A stretch of 51,172 nt of DNA from Verrucomicrobiia bacterium (GTDB lineage: Bacteria > Verrucomicrobiota > Verrucomicrobiia > Limisphaerales > UBA8199): contig DASYZB010000086.1 in NCBI GenBank assembly GCA_035946615.1, positions 1-51,172 of the forward strand. Reading direction: 5' to 3'. The notes under the pieces were generated by a model. It ran no database searches. It was not told the origin of the DNA and saw nothing but the letters and a program-made list of their open reading frames with translations. Of this stretch, positions 42,787-51,051 are shown piece by piece (the first letter of the stretch is position 1; each line of letters opens with the position of its first letter). The translations under genes and the position numbers were made by a program.

Positions 42787-44241
42787 TCAGGCCGGGAACT
42801 CAAGACTGACCACCGTCCCGCGGCCCAGGGCGCTCTGAATCGAGGCGGCGCCTCCGTGCAGTTGCATGATCGAGCGCACGATGGCCAAACCCAGGCCGGT
42901 CCCACGCGCTGGCCGTGAGCGGGAAGGGTCCACCCGGTAAAAGCGGTCGAAGATTTTCGGAAGGTGCTGCGGCGCGATTCCGTCCCCGCTGTCGCGCACA
43001 TCAACCCGCACCGTGGCCGAATCAACCGACGCGATGGAGATGTTTACGGTCCCCTTTCGCGGAGTGTGTTGTAATGCGTTTGCCAGCAAGTTGCTAATGG
43101 CCCGTCGAAATAAATCCGGGTCGCCGGTCAGGCTGGCCTCGCCCTAGCAGGTCACCTCGACCTCCTGCTCCTTTGCCAAAGCTTCGTAGAACTCCCGGAC
43201 CGCGTCGATTTCCTTGCGAGCATCGATGCGCACGCGCGTCACAGCCGCGTCCTGGTTCTCCGCTCGCGCCAGAAAAAGCATGCCATCGATCATCCGCGAG
43301 AGCGTTTCGCACTCCTCAAGGCTCGACGCCAGAATTTGCTGGTACTCTTCGACGGAACGAGGGCGGGCGAGTGCCACTTCGGCCTCTCCGCGGAGGTTGT
43401 TGATGGGGGTGCGCCACTCATGGGCCAGGTCGGCGGAGAACTGTGAGAGGCGCGTGAAGGAGTTCTCGAGGCGGTCGAGCATGGCATCGAAGGCGGCGGA
43501 CAACTCGGCAAGTTCGGCCGGCCAGCGTGAGGCGGCGATGCGTTCGTGAAGATGGCTGGCCGTGATGCGACGCGCGGTTTTGGCGATGTCCGTAAGCGGT
43601 TCCATCCCTGTTCGCGCGATGAACACGCCAGCCGCAGCCGCAAACACCTCCCCCACGACCAACACCGCCATAAATGTCCAGCGATAGCTCGCCAGCAGGG
43701 CCTCATCCAAAGAGACGTCCAGGGCCACTTGCAGGGTCCAAACACCTTTGCGCGAAGCGCCGGTCGGCGAGAGCGCCGACATCAGCAGAAAGATGTTCCT
43801 CGATCGCGATTTCCATTTGCCGCCTGAGCCAGGAACAGCAGCCGGCTGAACTGGTGCCGGGAAGACCTTGACCGGGACCTGGTCTCGCATGCCGGGTGTT
43901 TCAACGGCCACTTCGTTTCGCGCATCCAACATGCGGATCTAATACCTGGCAGGCTGGATGGCGGAAGGTTCGAGTTCTACCTCACTGCTCAGAATGGATG
44001 CATCGTTGGCGTGCTTGTTCAGGACCAGGCGCAGAGCCAGGATTTTGTTTGCCACAAAGGAGGCGTTTTCGCGCTCCAGATTTCAAGCCAAAACCCAGTA
44101 GAGAAATCCGGTGCAGAGAAACAGCAGGACCAGAGTCGATGCCACGTACAGCAGCGTCAGCCGGCGCGTGATCGACCAGGCTCGCGCCGAACCGGGCGGT
44201 CCAGAGGCGGCCCGCTGGGATTCAATGTTCTTCGAGAACAT
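42787..44241 (-). pseudogene. CusS-like heavy-metal sensor kinase broken by three in-frame stops
   Basis: One frame runs from an ATG at 44241 to the stop at 42787 (484 codons), but contains TGA at codon 53 (44085-44083), TAG at codon 101 (43941-43939) and TAG at codon 366 (43146-43144). Read through, it is a complete kinase: first membrane helix (LLYVASTLVLLFLCTGFLYW), a periplasmic part, second helix (FMAVLVVGEVFAAAAGVF), HAMP (EPLTDIAKTARRITASHL), H-box (SADLAHEWRTPINNLR), N-box (NLLANALQHTP), DSGDGIAPQ and RGTGLGLAIV. The order and the overlap with the regulator stop are those of cusR-cusS. Two different stop codons at three places argue for decay, not recoding. Confidence 0.85.
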
Positions 44242-44785
44242 AGCCCAACCCGCGGACGGTGTGGATTAGCTTGCGGGCAAAGGGGTCGTCGGCCTTTCTG
44301 CGCAGCCGGCGGACGGCCACAAACTCTTTCGGGGCAAGGTCCAGGCGCTGGCCTCCGCGCATTGCCTTGTGCCGGAGGAGGTCCATCTCCAAATCGGCCA
44401 CGCGCACCATATCGGGCTGCCGGGCAGGCCCACGGCGCAAGATGGAGCGGACTCGCGCCAGCAGCTCTGAAAAAGCCAATGGCTTAACAAGATAATCGTC
44501 GGCGCCCAATTCCAAACCTTTGACCCGGTCTGGTACCGCATCGCGGGCCGTCAGGAACAGGACGGGGGTCTGTTTGCCCGCGCGGCGGATTTCAGCGAGG
44601 ACAGCCCAGCCGTCCCGTTCCGGCAACATCACGTCGAGAATAACCATGTCGTAATCGCGGCTGAGCGCCAACTCGACCCCATCATCGCCCCGGCCGGCGG
44701 GGTCCACCACAAAGCCGCTTTCGGAAAGCCCGCGTTGGAGATATGCCGCCGTTTTGCGCTCATCTTCGACCACCAGGATACGCAT
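44222..44785 (-). pseudogene. CusR-like response regulator lacking the core of its DNA-binding domain
   Basis: 187 residues against about 225 in CusR-type regulators. The receiver is intact: VVEDERKTA, phospho-acceptor Asp51 in [13 protein letters not shown] and Lys101 in [10 protein letters not shown]. The winged-helix domain begins normally ([24 protein letters not shown]) but then jumps at residues 155/156 to [32 protein letters not shown]. The missing part, about 36 residues, is the segment that normally runs from FALL through the recognition-helix region to NVVD. The deletion is in frame (near 44320), so a protein could still be made, but it is unlikely to bind DNA. Its partner kinase next door is broken as well. 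Confidence 0.75.
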
Positions 44786-44858
44786 AGCCGCAGGTCATGA
44801 TAACGCCGGCAAGACCTGCAAGAGCGCTCGGGCAAGCCGTCCATTCTCAAAACACGCT

Positions 44859-45497
44859 TTAACGGCTGCGTTCGCCTTCGATTAGCAAATAGGCGTCCCG
44901 CTTGAGGAAGCGGGTATTGAGCAACTGGAGCTTCGATGCCTCGCGAACATGACTCAAGGTGTTGCGGTCAAAGCGGGCTCCGTAGATTTTTTCGACAAAA
45001 GGCGCAAAAAGCTCCTGGCGCCGCCTGAGCCGCGGATTTTTGGAGTATATGATTTCGAGCAAGCGGAAACGCCCGCCGGGTTTGAGGATTCGCGCAAACT
45101 GCGCGAGGGCCAGGGGTTGGAGATGGTCGGGCATGACGCAGCAGAGAAAGGTCGAAATCACCCAGTCGAAATGGTTTGAAGGAATGGATGCCATCGTGGT
45201 GGCATCTTCTTGGCGCAGCACAACGGGACAGCCTGCATGGCGGCCCCTTTTGGCTGCGCGGCGGAGCATCGCCTGGGACAGATCGATTCCCGTCACCGAG
45301 GCCTCGGGAGGATAGTAGGGGAGATTACGACCCGTGCCGACGCCGGCTTCCAGCACCGCGCCCCGCACATCCTCAAGCAACGATGGCCGCCAGCGGCGAT
45401 ACTGGAGTTCCCAGGGCAAATCCAAAATGTCGTAAAACCACGCCGTGAGACCGTACTTAGCCTGAAGCCGCCGGTTTTCTTCGAGCAGCGAATGCAT
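44859..45497 (-). CDS. Class I SAM-dependent methyltransferase
   Basis: 212 residues. The SAM-binding motif I is clear (GAVLEAGVGTGRNLPYYP), followed by motif II (SVTGIDLSQAMLRRA), an Asp motif (VVLRQEDATTMASIP), the FDWVISTFLCCVMPD strand and LKPGGRFRLLEII. The pattern belongs to the UbiE/Methyltransf_11 group of small-molecule methyltransferases. The N-terminal YGLTAWFYDILDLPWE resembles methyltransferases linked to lipid or quinone metabolism and to arsenic-adjacent loci, but the substrate cannot be told. It is separate from the regulator upstream by about 70 bp. Confidence 0.85.
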   Translation of the reverse strand: MHSLLEENRRLQAKYGLTAWFYDILDLPWELQYRRWRPSLLEDVRGAVLEAGVGTGRNLPYYPPEASVTGIDLSQAMLRRAAKRGRHAGCPVVLRQEDATTMASIPSNHFDWVISTFLCCVMPDHLQPLALAQFARILKPGGRFRLLEIIYSKNPRLRRRQELFAPFVEKIYGARFDRNTLSHVREASKLQLLNTRFLKRDAYLLIEGERSR

Positions 45498-45507
45498 TCA
45501 GAGCGGT

Positions 45508-46458
45508 CTATTCCTTGCTGAAGCGCTCACCGATTTTTCCGCCGGAGTTCGTTGCGATAGCGTGGCCGGATTCATCGACCAGCGGCACTTCGCATTCGGA
45601 CCAGTAATAATGGAGTTTTTGAACGATGCCTTCCAGCCCGTTGAGTTCCGTTGGTTTGACGATGAAAGAGCTGGCGCCCAGCAGGTAGGCCTGCCGCACG
45701 TCATCCGGGTCGTCGGAGCCGGAGAGCATCACCACGGGGACGATTAGTATCTCGGGGTGCTGTTTGAGGTAATAGAGAATCTCGAAGCCGTCGCCTCCGG
45801 ACATCTTAAGGTCGGTCAGGATAAAGCTCGGGAAGGGATATGCCTTTCGATCCGCATAAATGCCTTCTCCTTTGATGAGCGCCAGGGCTTCCCGTCCGTT
45901 TGCCAAAGGTTGAATTCGGTAGCCCACGTTGAGCTTCTCGAAAGCGCGCTCGATGAGCAAGCGGTCGTTCTCGTCATCATCGACGATCAGCAAACCTAAA
46001 GCGCGCCGCCGTGTGAGCCATCGACGGTTGATGTCTTTGGCCACGCCTACGAGCCTTGTGAAGTCAACCGGCTTGGTGTAATAGCTGCGCGCGCCCAGGT
46101 CTTTCGCCCTTTTTTTATCATCCTCTCGATTGGATGAGGTCAGGACCACAACCGGCGCGGGCTTAAGGGCGTTCTGGTCTCGTAACCACTGGAGAACTTC
46201 GAAACCGTCCTTCTTGGGCATCTTCAGGTCCAGCACGATTACATCGGGCACGGGATAAAGCGCGCTATCGTCGTACGGGTTTTGGCGCGAAAGATACTTG
46301 ATTGCTTCCTCTCCGTCGCCCACTTGGGAGATGCGGTGCTGAAGGTCAGCGGATTTAAACGCGCGGCGGAAGAAGAAAACGTCTTCCTCACGGTCATCGA
46401 CCACAAGAATATTTGCGAAGTCTTTCAAGCCCGGATTTTCTCCTTCCTCTTCGGACAT
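45508..46458 (-). CDS. Dual receiver-domain protein without output domain
   Basis: 316 residues from the ATG at 46458; a further in-frame ATG at 46503 adds 15 residues. Two complete receiver domains stand in tandem. The first has ILVVDDREED, the Asp in VIVLDLKMPKKDGFE, and the Lys in YYTKPVDF. The second has LLIVDDDEND, the Asp in FILTDLKMSGGDGFE, and the Lys in FIVKPTEL. Both are of the Rcp1-like type (an extra loop after the acidic pair and a PKKDG turn). The tail is short and has no HTH or enzyme. It probably works as a phosphorelay sink or adaptor. No kinase lies beside it. Confidence 0.88.
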   Translation of the reverse strand: MSEEEGENPGLKDFANILVVDDREEDVFFFRRAFKSADLQHRISQVGDGEEAIKYLSRQNPYDDSALYPVPDVIVLDLKMPKKDGFEVLQWLRDQNALKPAPVVVLTSSNREDDKKRAKDLGARSYYTKPVDFTRLVGVAKDINRRWLTRRRALGLLIVDDDENDRLLIERAFEKLNVGYRIQPLANGREALALIKGEGIYADRKAYPFPSFILTDLKMSGGDGFEILYYLKQHPEILIVPVVMLSGSDDPDDVRQAYLLGASSFIVKPTELNGLEGIVQKLHYYWSECEVPLVDESGHAIATNSGGKIGERFSKE

Positions 46459-46585
46459 AATAACTAACAACTCAAAGTCCCATGGAGAAACGGTGCCACA
46501 CATGGCCGAATCTTCAAGTTACATTTTCCAATCTCGTTGCCCTTGCGATTCTCTGCGCGCCCTCGGGCAATTTCGGTCCTAGGAT

Positions 46586-48472
46586 TCACCTCGGGATGTC
46601 TGCGCGCGTCAATGTCCAATAAATGCTGTAACGCTCATGGTTAAGTTTGTAAAAGGGGATCAGTGTGATATCTTTGGGCTTGCCAAGCCCCTGGGTGCGG
46701 AAAGTGAGCGAACGACGCGCGCGCTCTATCCGTTTCAGAAATGATCCCGGCGCTTCAACCAATACCGGCACGGCCGGATCGGGCACTTTGGCGAAATCTA
46801 ATTGGTCCCGGGCGTATGGATTGGGCATTGCATTGGCGCCCAGCTCACCGGCCAGCACGAGAGGACCGTAGAGCACAGCGATGGTGTTGCTCGACCCCGG
46901 CAGCGGCTCGGTGTGCAGTTTCATTGAAAACCTGATTTCCACCCGGTCGCCGTCACGCCATTCGCGGTTTACTTTCACATACGAAGCAGGGGCGCCCGAG
47001 ATTTTCTGCTTTCGGCCATTCACACGCACCGAAAGACGGTCGCTCCAGGATGGCCAGCGGATTTTCAGCGCAATCTCGGTCGGGGTTTCGGTGTTAAAAG
47101 TCAGCCGCGTTCTGTCTGTCTCTGGAAAAGCTGTTTCCTGCCGCAGGTGCAGATGTTTTTCAGGCCATGAGAGTTCCGAAGGAATGAAAAGATTCACAAA
47201 AAGCGAGTCGTCGCTGTGAAAATAAATTGAGTCGCCGTACTTCGCATGATTCTCCATGCCCGTGCCGACACAGCACCAGAACGAATTCTCCGCAGTGGAG
47301 TACGTCTTGAAGTGGCCGGGCTTGAGCGGCATGAAATAAGTGAACATGCCGCTGGCGGGGTCTTGGGAGGCAAGGATGTCGTTGTAAAGCGCGCGCTCAT
47401 AGAAGTCCATCGTTGCGGTGTCCGGCTGCCATTGGAAAAGGTGCCGGGTGAGCTTGAGCATGTTATAGGTGTTGCACGTCTCGCAAGTCTCAACCGAAAG
47501 ATGCCGGGAGAACTCATTGACATGGAAAAAGTGTTCCCGGTCGCTGTCACCGCCAATGACATACGAACGGCGCAGGGCGACCTGGTCCCAGAAGAGCCTT
47601 GCGATGCGTTCATCCCGCGGGTCGTTTGTCAATTCATACTGCCGGGCTGCGCCGATAATTTTCGGAATTTGAGTGTTTGCGTGGAGTCCGTCCAGGCAAT
47701 CCTCGCCGCGCGCGAGCGGCTCAAAAAGCTTCTTCTGATTAAATGCTCCAGCAATGCGCAGGTAGTCCGGAGTGCCGGTTACGGCGTAAAGATTGGCCAG
47801 CACCTCGTTCATGCCGCCGAATTCGGTATCGAGCGAGGCCTGCATTTTGGCCGGCGACAAACGGTCCACGCGAAATGTCACCCAATCCGCCATGTTCGTT
47901 AGGATTTGGAGCGCCTGCGCGTTGGCACAAAGCTGGTAGGAATCTAAAAGGCCGGCCATGATTTTGTGCAACGTGTACCAGGGCGCCCAAACCGGCTTTC
48001 GGTTTTCCACACGGTCAATGAACGATTCAGGAAAAGCCGATAAATAGCCCGAATGCGACCCGTTTGTTGAGAGCGCGGCCTGGCATTCGGCGAGGCATGA
48101 AATGATCGTGTCCACGCGCTCCTTAAAACGCGCCTCGCCAGTGCTGGCGTACATCAGAGAGCAGGCCGAGAGATAATGGCCGACGCTGTGCCCTCGGAGT
48201 TCGCACTTTGGCGCTTCCCAGCCCCCGTAGGGCTCCGCAGACGAGGGCAAGGCGGCATTAACGCGAAAGTTGTAGAGCAGACGGTCCGTATCAAGGCTTA
48301 AGAGATAATGCCCGTCTCGCACCATTGCATCCTTAAAGGGGCCATCGAGCAGGCGCACCTGACTCAGCGGAAAGGGTTGCACCGGCAGAGAACCGGCTGG
48401 TTTGACGTCGCCTCGCGCCCGCAAGGTGAAAGCGACCACCGCGAAAATGAGAGATGTTTGCCAATTCTTCAT
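46586..48472 (-). CDS. GH127 beta-L-arabinofuranosidase-like glycosidase (DUF1680)
   Basis: 628 residues with a signal peptide (WQTSLIFAVVAFTLRARG). The family hallmarks are LRGHSVGHYLSACSLMYA, APWYTLHKIMAGLLD, LDTEFGGMNEVLANLYAVTG and, at the active site, SVETCETCNTYNMLKLTR and ENSFWCCVGTGMENH. In the Bifidobacterium enzyme a Glu and Cys in the first of these, plus two adjacent Cys in the second (one the nucleophile), bind zinc; all are present here. The enzyme removes terminal beta-L-arabinofuranose from plant glycans in the periplasm. It stands alone on this strand. Confidence 0.93.
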   Translation of the reverse strand: MKNWQTSLIFAVVAFTLRARGDVKPAGSLPVQPFPLSQVRLLDGPFKDAMVRDGHYLLSLDTDRLLYNFRVNAALPSSAEPYGGWEAPKCELRGHSVGHYLSACSLMYASTGEARFKERVDTIISCLAECQAALSTNGSHSGYLSAFPESFIDRVENRKPVWAPWYTLHKIMAGLLDSYQLCANAQALQILTNMADWVTFRVDRLSPAKMQASLDTEFGGMNEVLANLYAVTGTPDYLRIAGAFNQKKLFEPLARGEDCLDGLHANTQIPKIIGAARQYELTNDPRDERIARLFWDQVALRRSYVIGGDSDREHFFHVNEFSRHLSVETCETCNTYNMLKLTRHLFQWQPDTATMDFYERALYNDILASQDPASGMFTYFMPLKPGHFKTYSTAENSFWCCVGTGMENHAKYGDSIYFHSDDSLFVNLFIPSELSWPEKHLHLRQETAFPETDRTRLTFNTETPTEIALKIRWPSWSDRLSVRVNGRKQKISGAPASYVKVNREWRDGDRVEIRFSMKLHTEPLPGSSNTIAVLYGPLVLAGELGANAMPNPYARDQLDFAKVPDPAVPVLVEAPGSFLKRIERARRSLTFRTQGLGKPKDITLIPFYKLNHERYSIYWTLTRADIPR

Positions 48473-48727
48473 ACTCAGTCCGAAATTGAAAACCGAACGT
48501 GAAGTGTGCTTTGATTACCGCTGTGGTTGGGATTTGTCAATCATAACTGAAAAATGGAGCGCCTCACGATTGGGGTGGTCGGTGGCCAATGCGACCACGG
48601 AGGCGCGGAGGGCGGCGGTCGGTTTGACGGCGGGGGCGCAGGAGGAGAGTCCGATAGGGGCGCTGTTGCTTGATATTTGGGTGTTGCTGGTGGGCCAGAC
48701 ATCTCAGGATTGCACTTGATGTTTAAT
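48473..48727. other. Intergenic stretch ahead of the toxin-antitoxin pair
   Basis: About 255 bp between divergently oriented units (GH127 on minus, antitoxin on plus). The middle (48590-48640) is very G-rich on the plus strand. I see no gene or RNA structure; promoters for both sides must lie here but none stands out except the operator just downstream. Confidence 0.4.
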
Positions 48728-48751
48728 TTGTTAGACGCTATTGTCTAACAA
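48728..48751 (+). promoter_or_regulatory. Palindromic operator of the antitoxin gene
   Basis: Perfect 9-bp arms TTGTTAGAC (48728-48736) and GTCTAACAA (48743-48751) are separated by GCTATT. The last base is the A of the antitoxin ATG, so a bound repressor would block the start of the message. The arrangement fits autoregulation by a Phd/VapB-type antitoxin. Confidence 0.75.
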
Positions 48752-48975
48752 TGAAGACGGTAACTGTTCGCGAATTTTACCATAACGCCGCCTTGGTTGA
48801 TGGATTGGCAGAAGGAAATCAACTTGTGGTGACCTCCAATGGGAAGCCAAAGTTTGTGGTCAGCAAAAGCTCGCGGCCGAAAATGACGCGGGAACTGGCC
48901 GAAAGGCGAGCCATTGGCGACTCGAAAGCCCCACGGTTTAACGGGGCAGCCTTCCTCGCGTCGCTCAAGAAATGA
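48751..48975 (+). CDS. Phd/YefM-type antitoxin
   Basis: 74 residues. The N-terminal half has the Phd/YefM pattern: MKTVTVREFYHNAALVDGLA, then NQLVVTSNGKPKFVV, the DNA-binding beta-alpha fold that starts with a VREF-like segment. The C-terminal half (TRELAERRAIGDSKAPRF) is charged and would wrap the toxin. The stop overlaps the toxin ATG by 4 bp (ATGA), which couples translation. A perfect inverted repeat covers the start codon. It neutralises the PIN-domain toxin and probably represses the operon. Confidence 0.8.
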   Translation: MKTVTVREFYHNAALVDGLAEGNQLVVTSNGKPKFVVSKSSRPKMTRELAERRAIGDSKAPRFNGAAFLASLKK

Positions 48976-49427
48976 GACTCTATGCCGACACGTCGTGGTG
49001 GCTGGGATACAAGTGCCGCAGCGATACGCAACACCACTCGGCTTTGAGGTTGTTCGAGCGTGAACCGGAGGCGGAGGTCCTCTGGACGCCTTGGCAGCGG
49101 GTCGAGGTCTTTAACGGCTTTAGCCAGGCCGAGCGCGCGGGTTTGATGCGCAAGGGAGAATCTCAGCAGACTATTCGCATCCTGGAGCAAGAGGTAAGGA
49201 TCGGCTATTGGCCACATGTCGAGTTCGACTGGACAGACGCTGTGCGGACAGCCGGGGAACTCAGAGCCGAACATTCCCTTAAGAGGGTGGTCCGAGCGAT
49301 GGACCTGTTTCACCTGGCGATCGCAATCGAGGTTGGGGCAGACGCCCTGCTCTCTTTTGACACCGACCAAATAGCGCTCGCGAAGGCGGCCGGCCTAATG
49401 GTCTTTAATTTAGCGGAGGGAACCTGA
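48972..49427 (+). CDS. vapC: PIN-domain toxin (VapC-like ribonuclease)
   Basis: 151 residues. The four acidic PIN positions are visible: Asp in RLYADTSWW, Glu in QRVEVFNGF, Asp in RAMDLFHLAIAIE and Asp in LLSFDTDQIALA, the last followed by AKAAGLMVF. This is the VapC/PIN ribonuclease family; the mRNA or tRNA target is not known. The gene overlaps the antitoxin by 4 bp. Together they form a complete type II pair, but with a Phd-like and not an AbrB- or RHH-type antitoxin. Confidence 0.85.
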   Translation: MRLYADTSWWLGYKCRSDTQHHSALRLFEREPEAEVLWTPWQRVEVFNGFSQAERAGLMRKGESQQTIRILEQEVRIGYWPHVEFDWTDAVRTAGELRAEHSLKRVVRAMDLFHLAIAIEVGADALLSFDTDQIALAKAAGLMVFNLAEGT

Positions 49428-49546
49428 TAAGCTTGGGTTTTTGGCGCAATCCCCCTGCTGTACTGCGTGCACCTGACGCGTTTGATGCGCATGAGTATCA
49501 AAGAGCAGGGCAGCCTGAGACCGACATGAAATCCTCCCGCAGGTCG

Positions 49547-49972
49547 ATGAAGATCCGATGCTTTCAGTCGGAAGACGAGCCGGCCGTCATCGCCCTTTGG
49601 CAACAGTGTGATTTAGTTCGCCCCTGGAACGATCCCCACCGCGACATCTGCCGCAAGCGCAAGATCAACCCGGAGTGGTTCCACGTGGGATTAGTTGATG
49701 GACAAGTCGTGGCCACAGTCTTGGCCGGTTACGAAGGACACCGCGGGTGGCTCAATTACCTGGCGGTTGCTCGCGAATTCCAGCGCTGCGGCTTGGCGCG
49801 GGCGATCGTGGCCGAGGCGGAGCGGTTGCTTCGGAAAGCAGGTTGCCCCAAGATCAACCTCCAGATCCGCACTTCCAACCGGCCTGTGATTGAGTTTTAT
49901 CGTCGGCTCGGTTACTCAGTGGATGATGTCGTGAGCATGGGCAAACGACTAGAGCATGATGATCGGCCATGA
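49547..49972 (+). CDS. GNAT acetyltransferase, YpeA-like
   Basis: 141 residues from the ATG at 49547, where homology to E. coli YpeA begins (MKIRCFQSEDEPAVIALWQQ versus its MEIRVF start); an ATG at 49526 and a TTG at 49433 lie further upstream. Characteristic segments are CDLVRPWNDPHRDI, VVATVLAGYEGHRGWLNYLAV, the acetyl-CoA loop FQRCGLARAIV and RLGYSVDDVVSMGKRL. The length matches YpeA (about 141). YpeA is one of several protein lysine acetyltransferases in E. coli; whether this homologue does the same is unknown. It follows the toxin gene by about 120 bp. Confidence 0.82.
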   Translation: MKIRCFQSEDEPAVIALWQQCDLVRPWNDPHRDICRKRKINPEWFHVGLVDGQVVATVLAGYEGHRGWLNYLAVAREFQRCGLARAIVAEAERLLRKAGCPKINLQIRTSNRPVIEFYRRLGYSVDDVVSMGKRLEHDDRP

Positions 49973-50240
49973 TAAACCGCGTGACAGGAGAAATCGACTT
50001 TGGGGATTCATTGTCTACGGCGCGAGAACGGCACTGAAGGTCCATAGCTCTCATTCGGAGATTGGAAACGCCATGTTCTTGGCTCTCATCCCTCGGAGCA
50101 TGGAACCTTCGTGTCACTAAAGACTTTTAGGTCCCAGGTCTGGGTAACGGAACACCCGATGGCCGAAATTTCAAAAGCAATCGCAGGAGAGGAGTTATCT
50201 GCTTAAGCGCATAATCCATATTTATGTGTTATTTACTATA
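49973..50240. other. Intergenic stretch ahead of hipB
   Basis: About 270 bp without a convincing reading frame on either strand. Base composition becomes AT-rich from about 50200, leading into the hipB promoter. Nothing else is recognised. Confidence 0.4.
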
Positions 50241-50277
50241 TTGACGAATTATCGGGTTTGACACATAATTACTGTGT
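50241..50277 (+). promoter_or_regulatory. hipB promoter with overlapping palindrome
   Basis: TTGACG (50241-50246), 17 bp, CATAAT (50264-50269) is a near-consensus sigma-70 promoter in an AT-rich patch. The arms ACACA (50261-50265) and TGTGT (50273-50277) surround the -10 element, a likely HipB operator. The expected start site falls at about 50276, where the GTG start codon of hipB begins, so the message may be leaderless. Confidence 0.6.
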
Positions 50278-50524
50278 GAGTGATTTAGCCCGTGATCCGA
50301 AACAGATAGGCAACTTAATCCGCCGCGCCCGTAAGCGCCGGGGATTGAGCCAGGGCGCGCTTGGTGCCAAAGCCGGCCTGCGCCAGGAAACCATTTCGTT
50401 GATAGAGAACGGGAATGAGGCTGCCAAGCTCGAAACAATCCTGAAAGTCCTTTCCGCCCTGGACCTTGAATTTCGTATTGCATCGCGTTCCAAAGGAGAC
50501 TTGGGCATAGAAACTGATTTTTGA
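50276..50524 (+). CDS. hipB: HipB-like XRE antitoxin
   Basis: 82 residues from the GTG at 50276; a TTG at 50258 would lie inside the promoter. A Cro/C1-type helix-turn-helix is complete: IGNLIRRARKRRGLSQGALG, then AKAGLRQETISLIENGNEAA, and a closing helix with LETILKVLSALDLEF. This matches HipB in size and ending. Its stop overlaps the next start (TGATG). HipB represses its operon and holds HipA inactive. Since the HipA encoded here has lost its kinase part, the repressor may be an orphan. Confidence 0.85.
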   Translation: MSDLARDPKQIGNLIRRARKRRGLSQGALGAKAGLRQETISLIENGNEAAKLETILKVLSALDLEFRIASRSKGDLGIETDF

Positions 50525-51051
50525 TGCCGCGGAAGCCTACAAATACACCGTTACGGGTCCTCCTAAATAACCGGTTGGTCGGCCGGCTTTTGAAAGAGAC
50601 GAGCGGGGCTATCTCGTTTCAATACGATGAGAGTTGGTTATCCTGGAGCAATACCTTCCCGATTTCGATGTCGCTCCCGCTACGGGATGATGCTTTTAAG
50701 GGAGATCGGGTGGTGGCTGTGTTCGAGAACCTCCTGCCGGACTCAGAGGAACTCCGGCGGCGAGTGGCGGAAAGGGTTGGAGCAAAAGGCACGGATGCTT
50801 ACAGCCTGCTCTTTCAGATAGGGCGAGATTGCGTTGGGGCGCTTCAGTTTCTTCCAGAGGACGATGTGACGGTGTACGATACCTCCGAGATTAAGGGCGA
50901 GGGGATCGATGAAGAGACGATTGAAAAACTTCTGAAAAACTTGGTTCGGGCGCCACTTGGTCTCGGAACCGACAAAGAGTTTCGCATTTCGGTCGCTGGT
51001 GCTCAGGAAAAAACCGCTTTGCTCCATTATAAGGATATTCGGGGAATTTAG
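50524..51051 (+). pseudogene. HipA cut off at the start of its kinase core
   Basis: 175 residues from the ATG at 50524, against about 430 in HipA. The N-terminal part is clear: LRVLLNNRLVGRLLKETSGA, YDESWLSWSNTFPISMSLPL, then FENLLPDSEELRRRVAERVG and DAYSLLFQIGRDCVGALQFL. The chain reaches the Gly-rich segment RISVAGAQEKTALLHYK and then stops at DIRGI. The catalytic lysine-to-aspartate kinase lobe that normally follows is not found in any frame up to 51172. It could alternatively work as a HipS-like antitoxin fragment, but it is longer than HipS and ends in the middle of a kinase loop. Confidence 0.7.

Noticed and set aside
42787-44241. Stop-codon readthrough or selenocysteine in the sensor kinase
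   Set aside because: One TGA and two TAG codons are involved, no Cys/Sec-type active site is expected there, and the partner regulator is also damaged; decay is simpler.
48402-48719. Plus-strand frame ahead of the antitoxin gene
   Set aside because: It begins inside the GH127 signal-peptide region in antisense and gives a peptide with no motif; no ribosome site.
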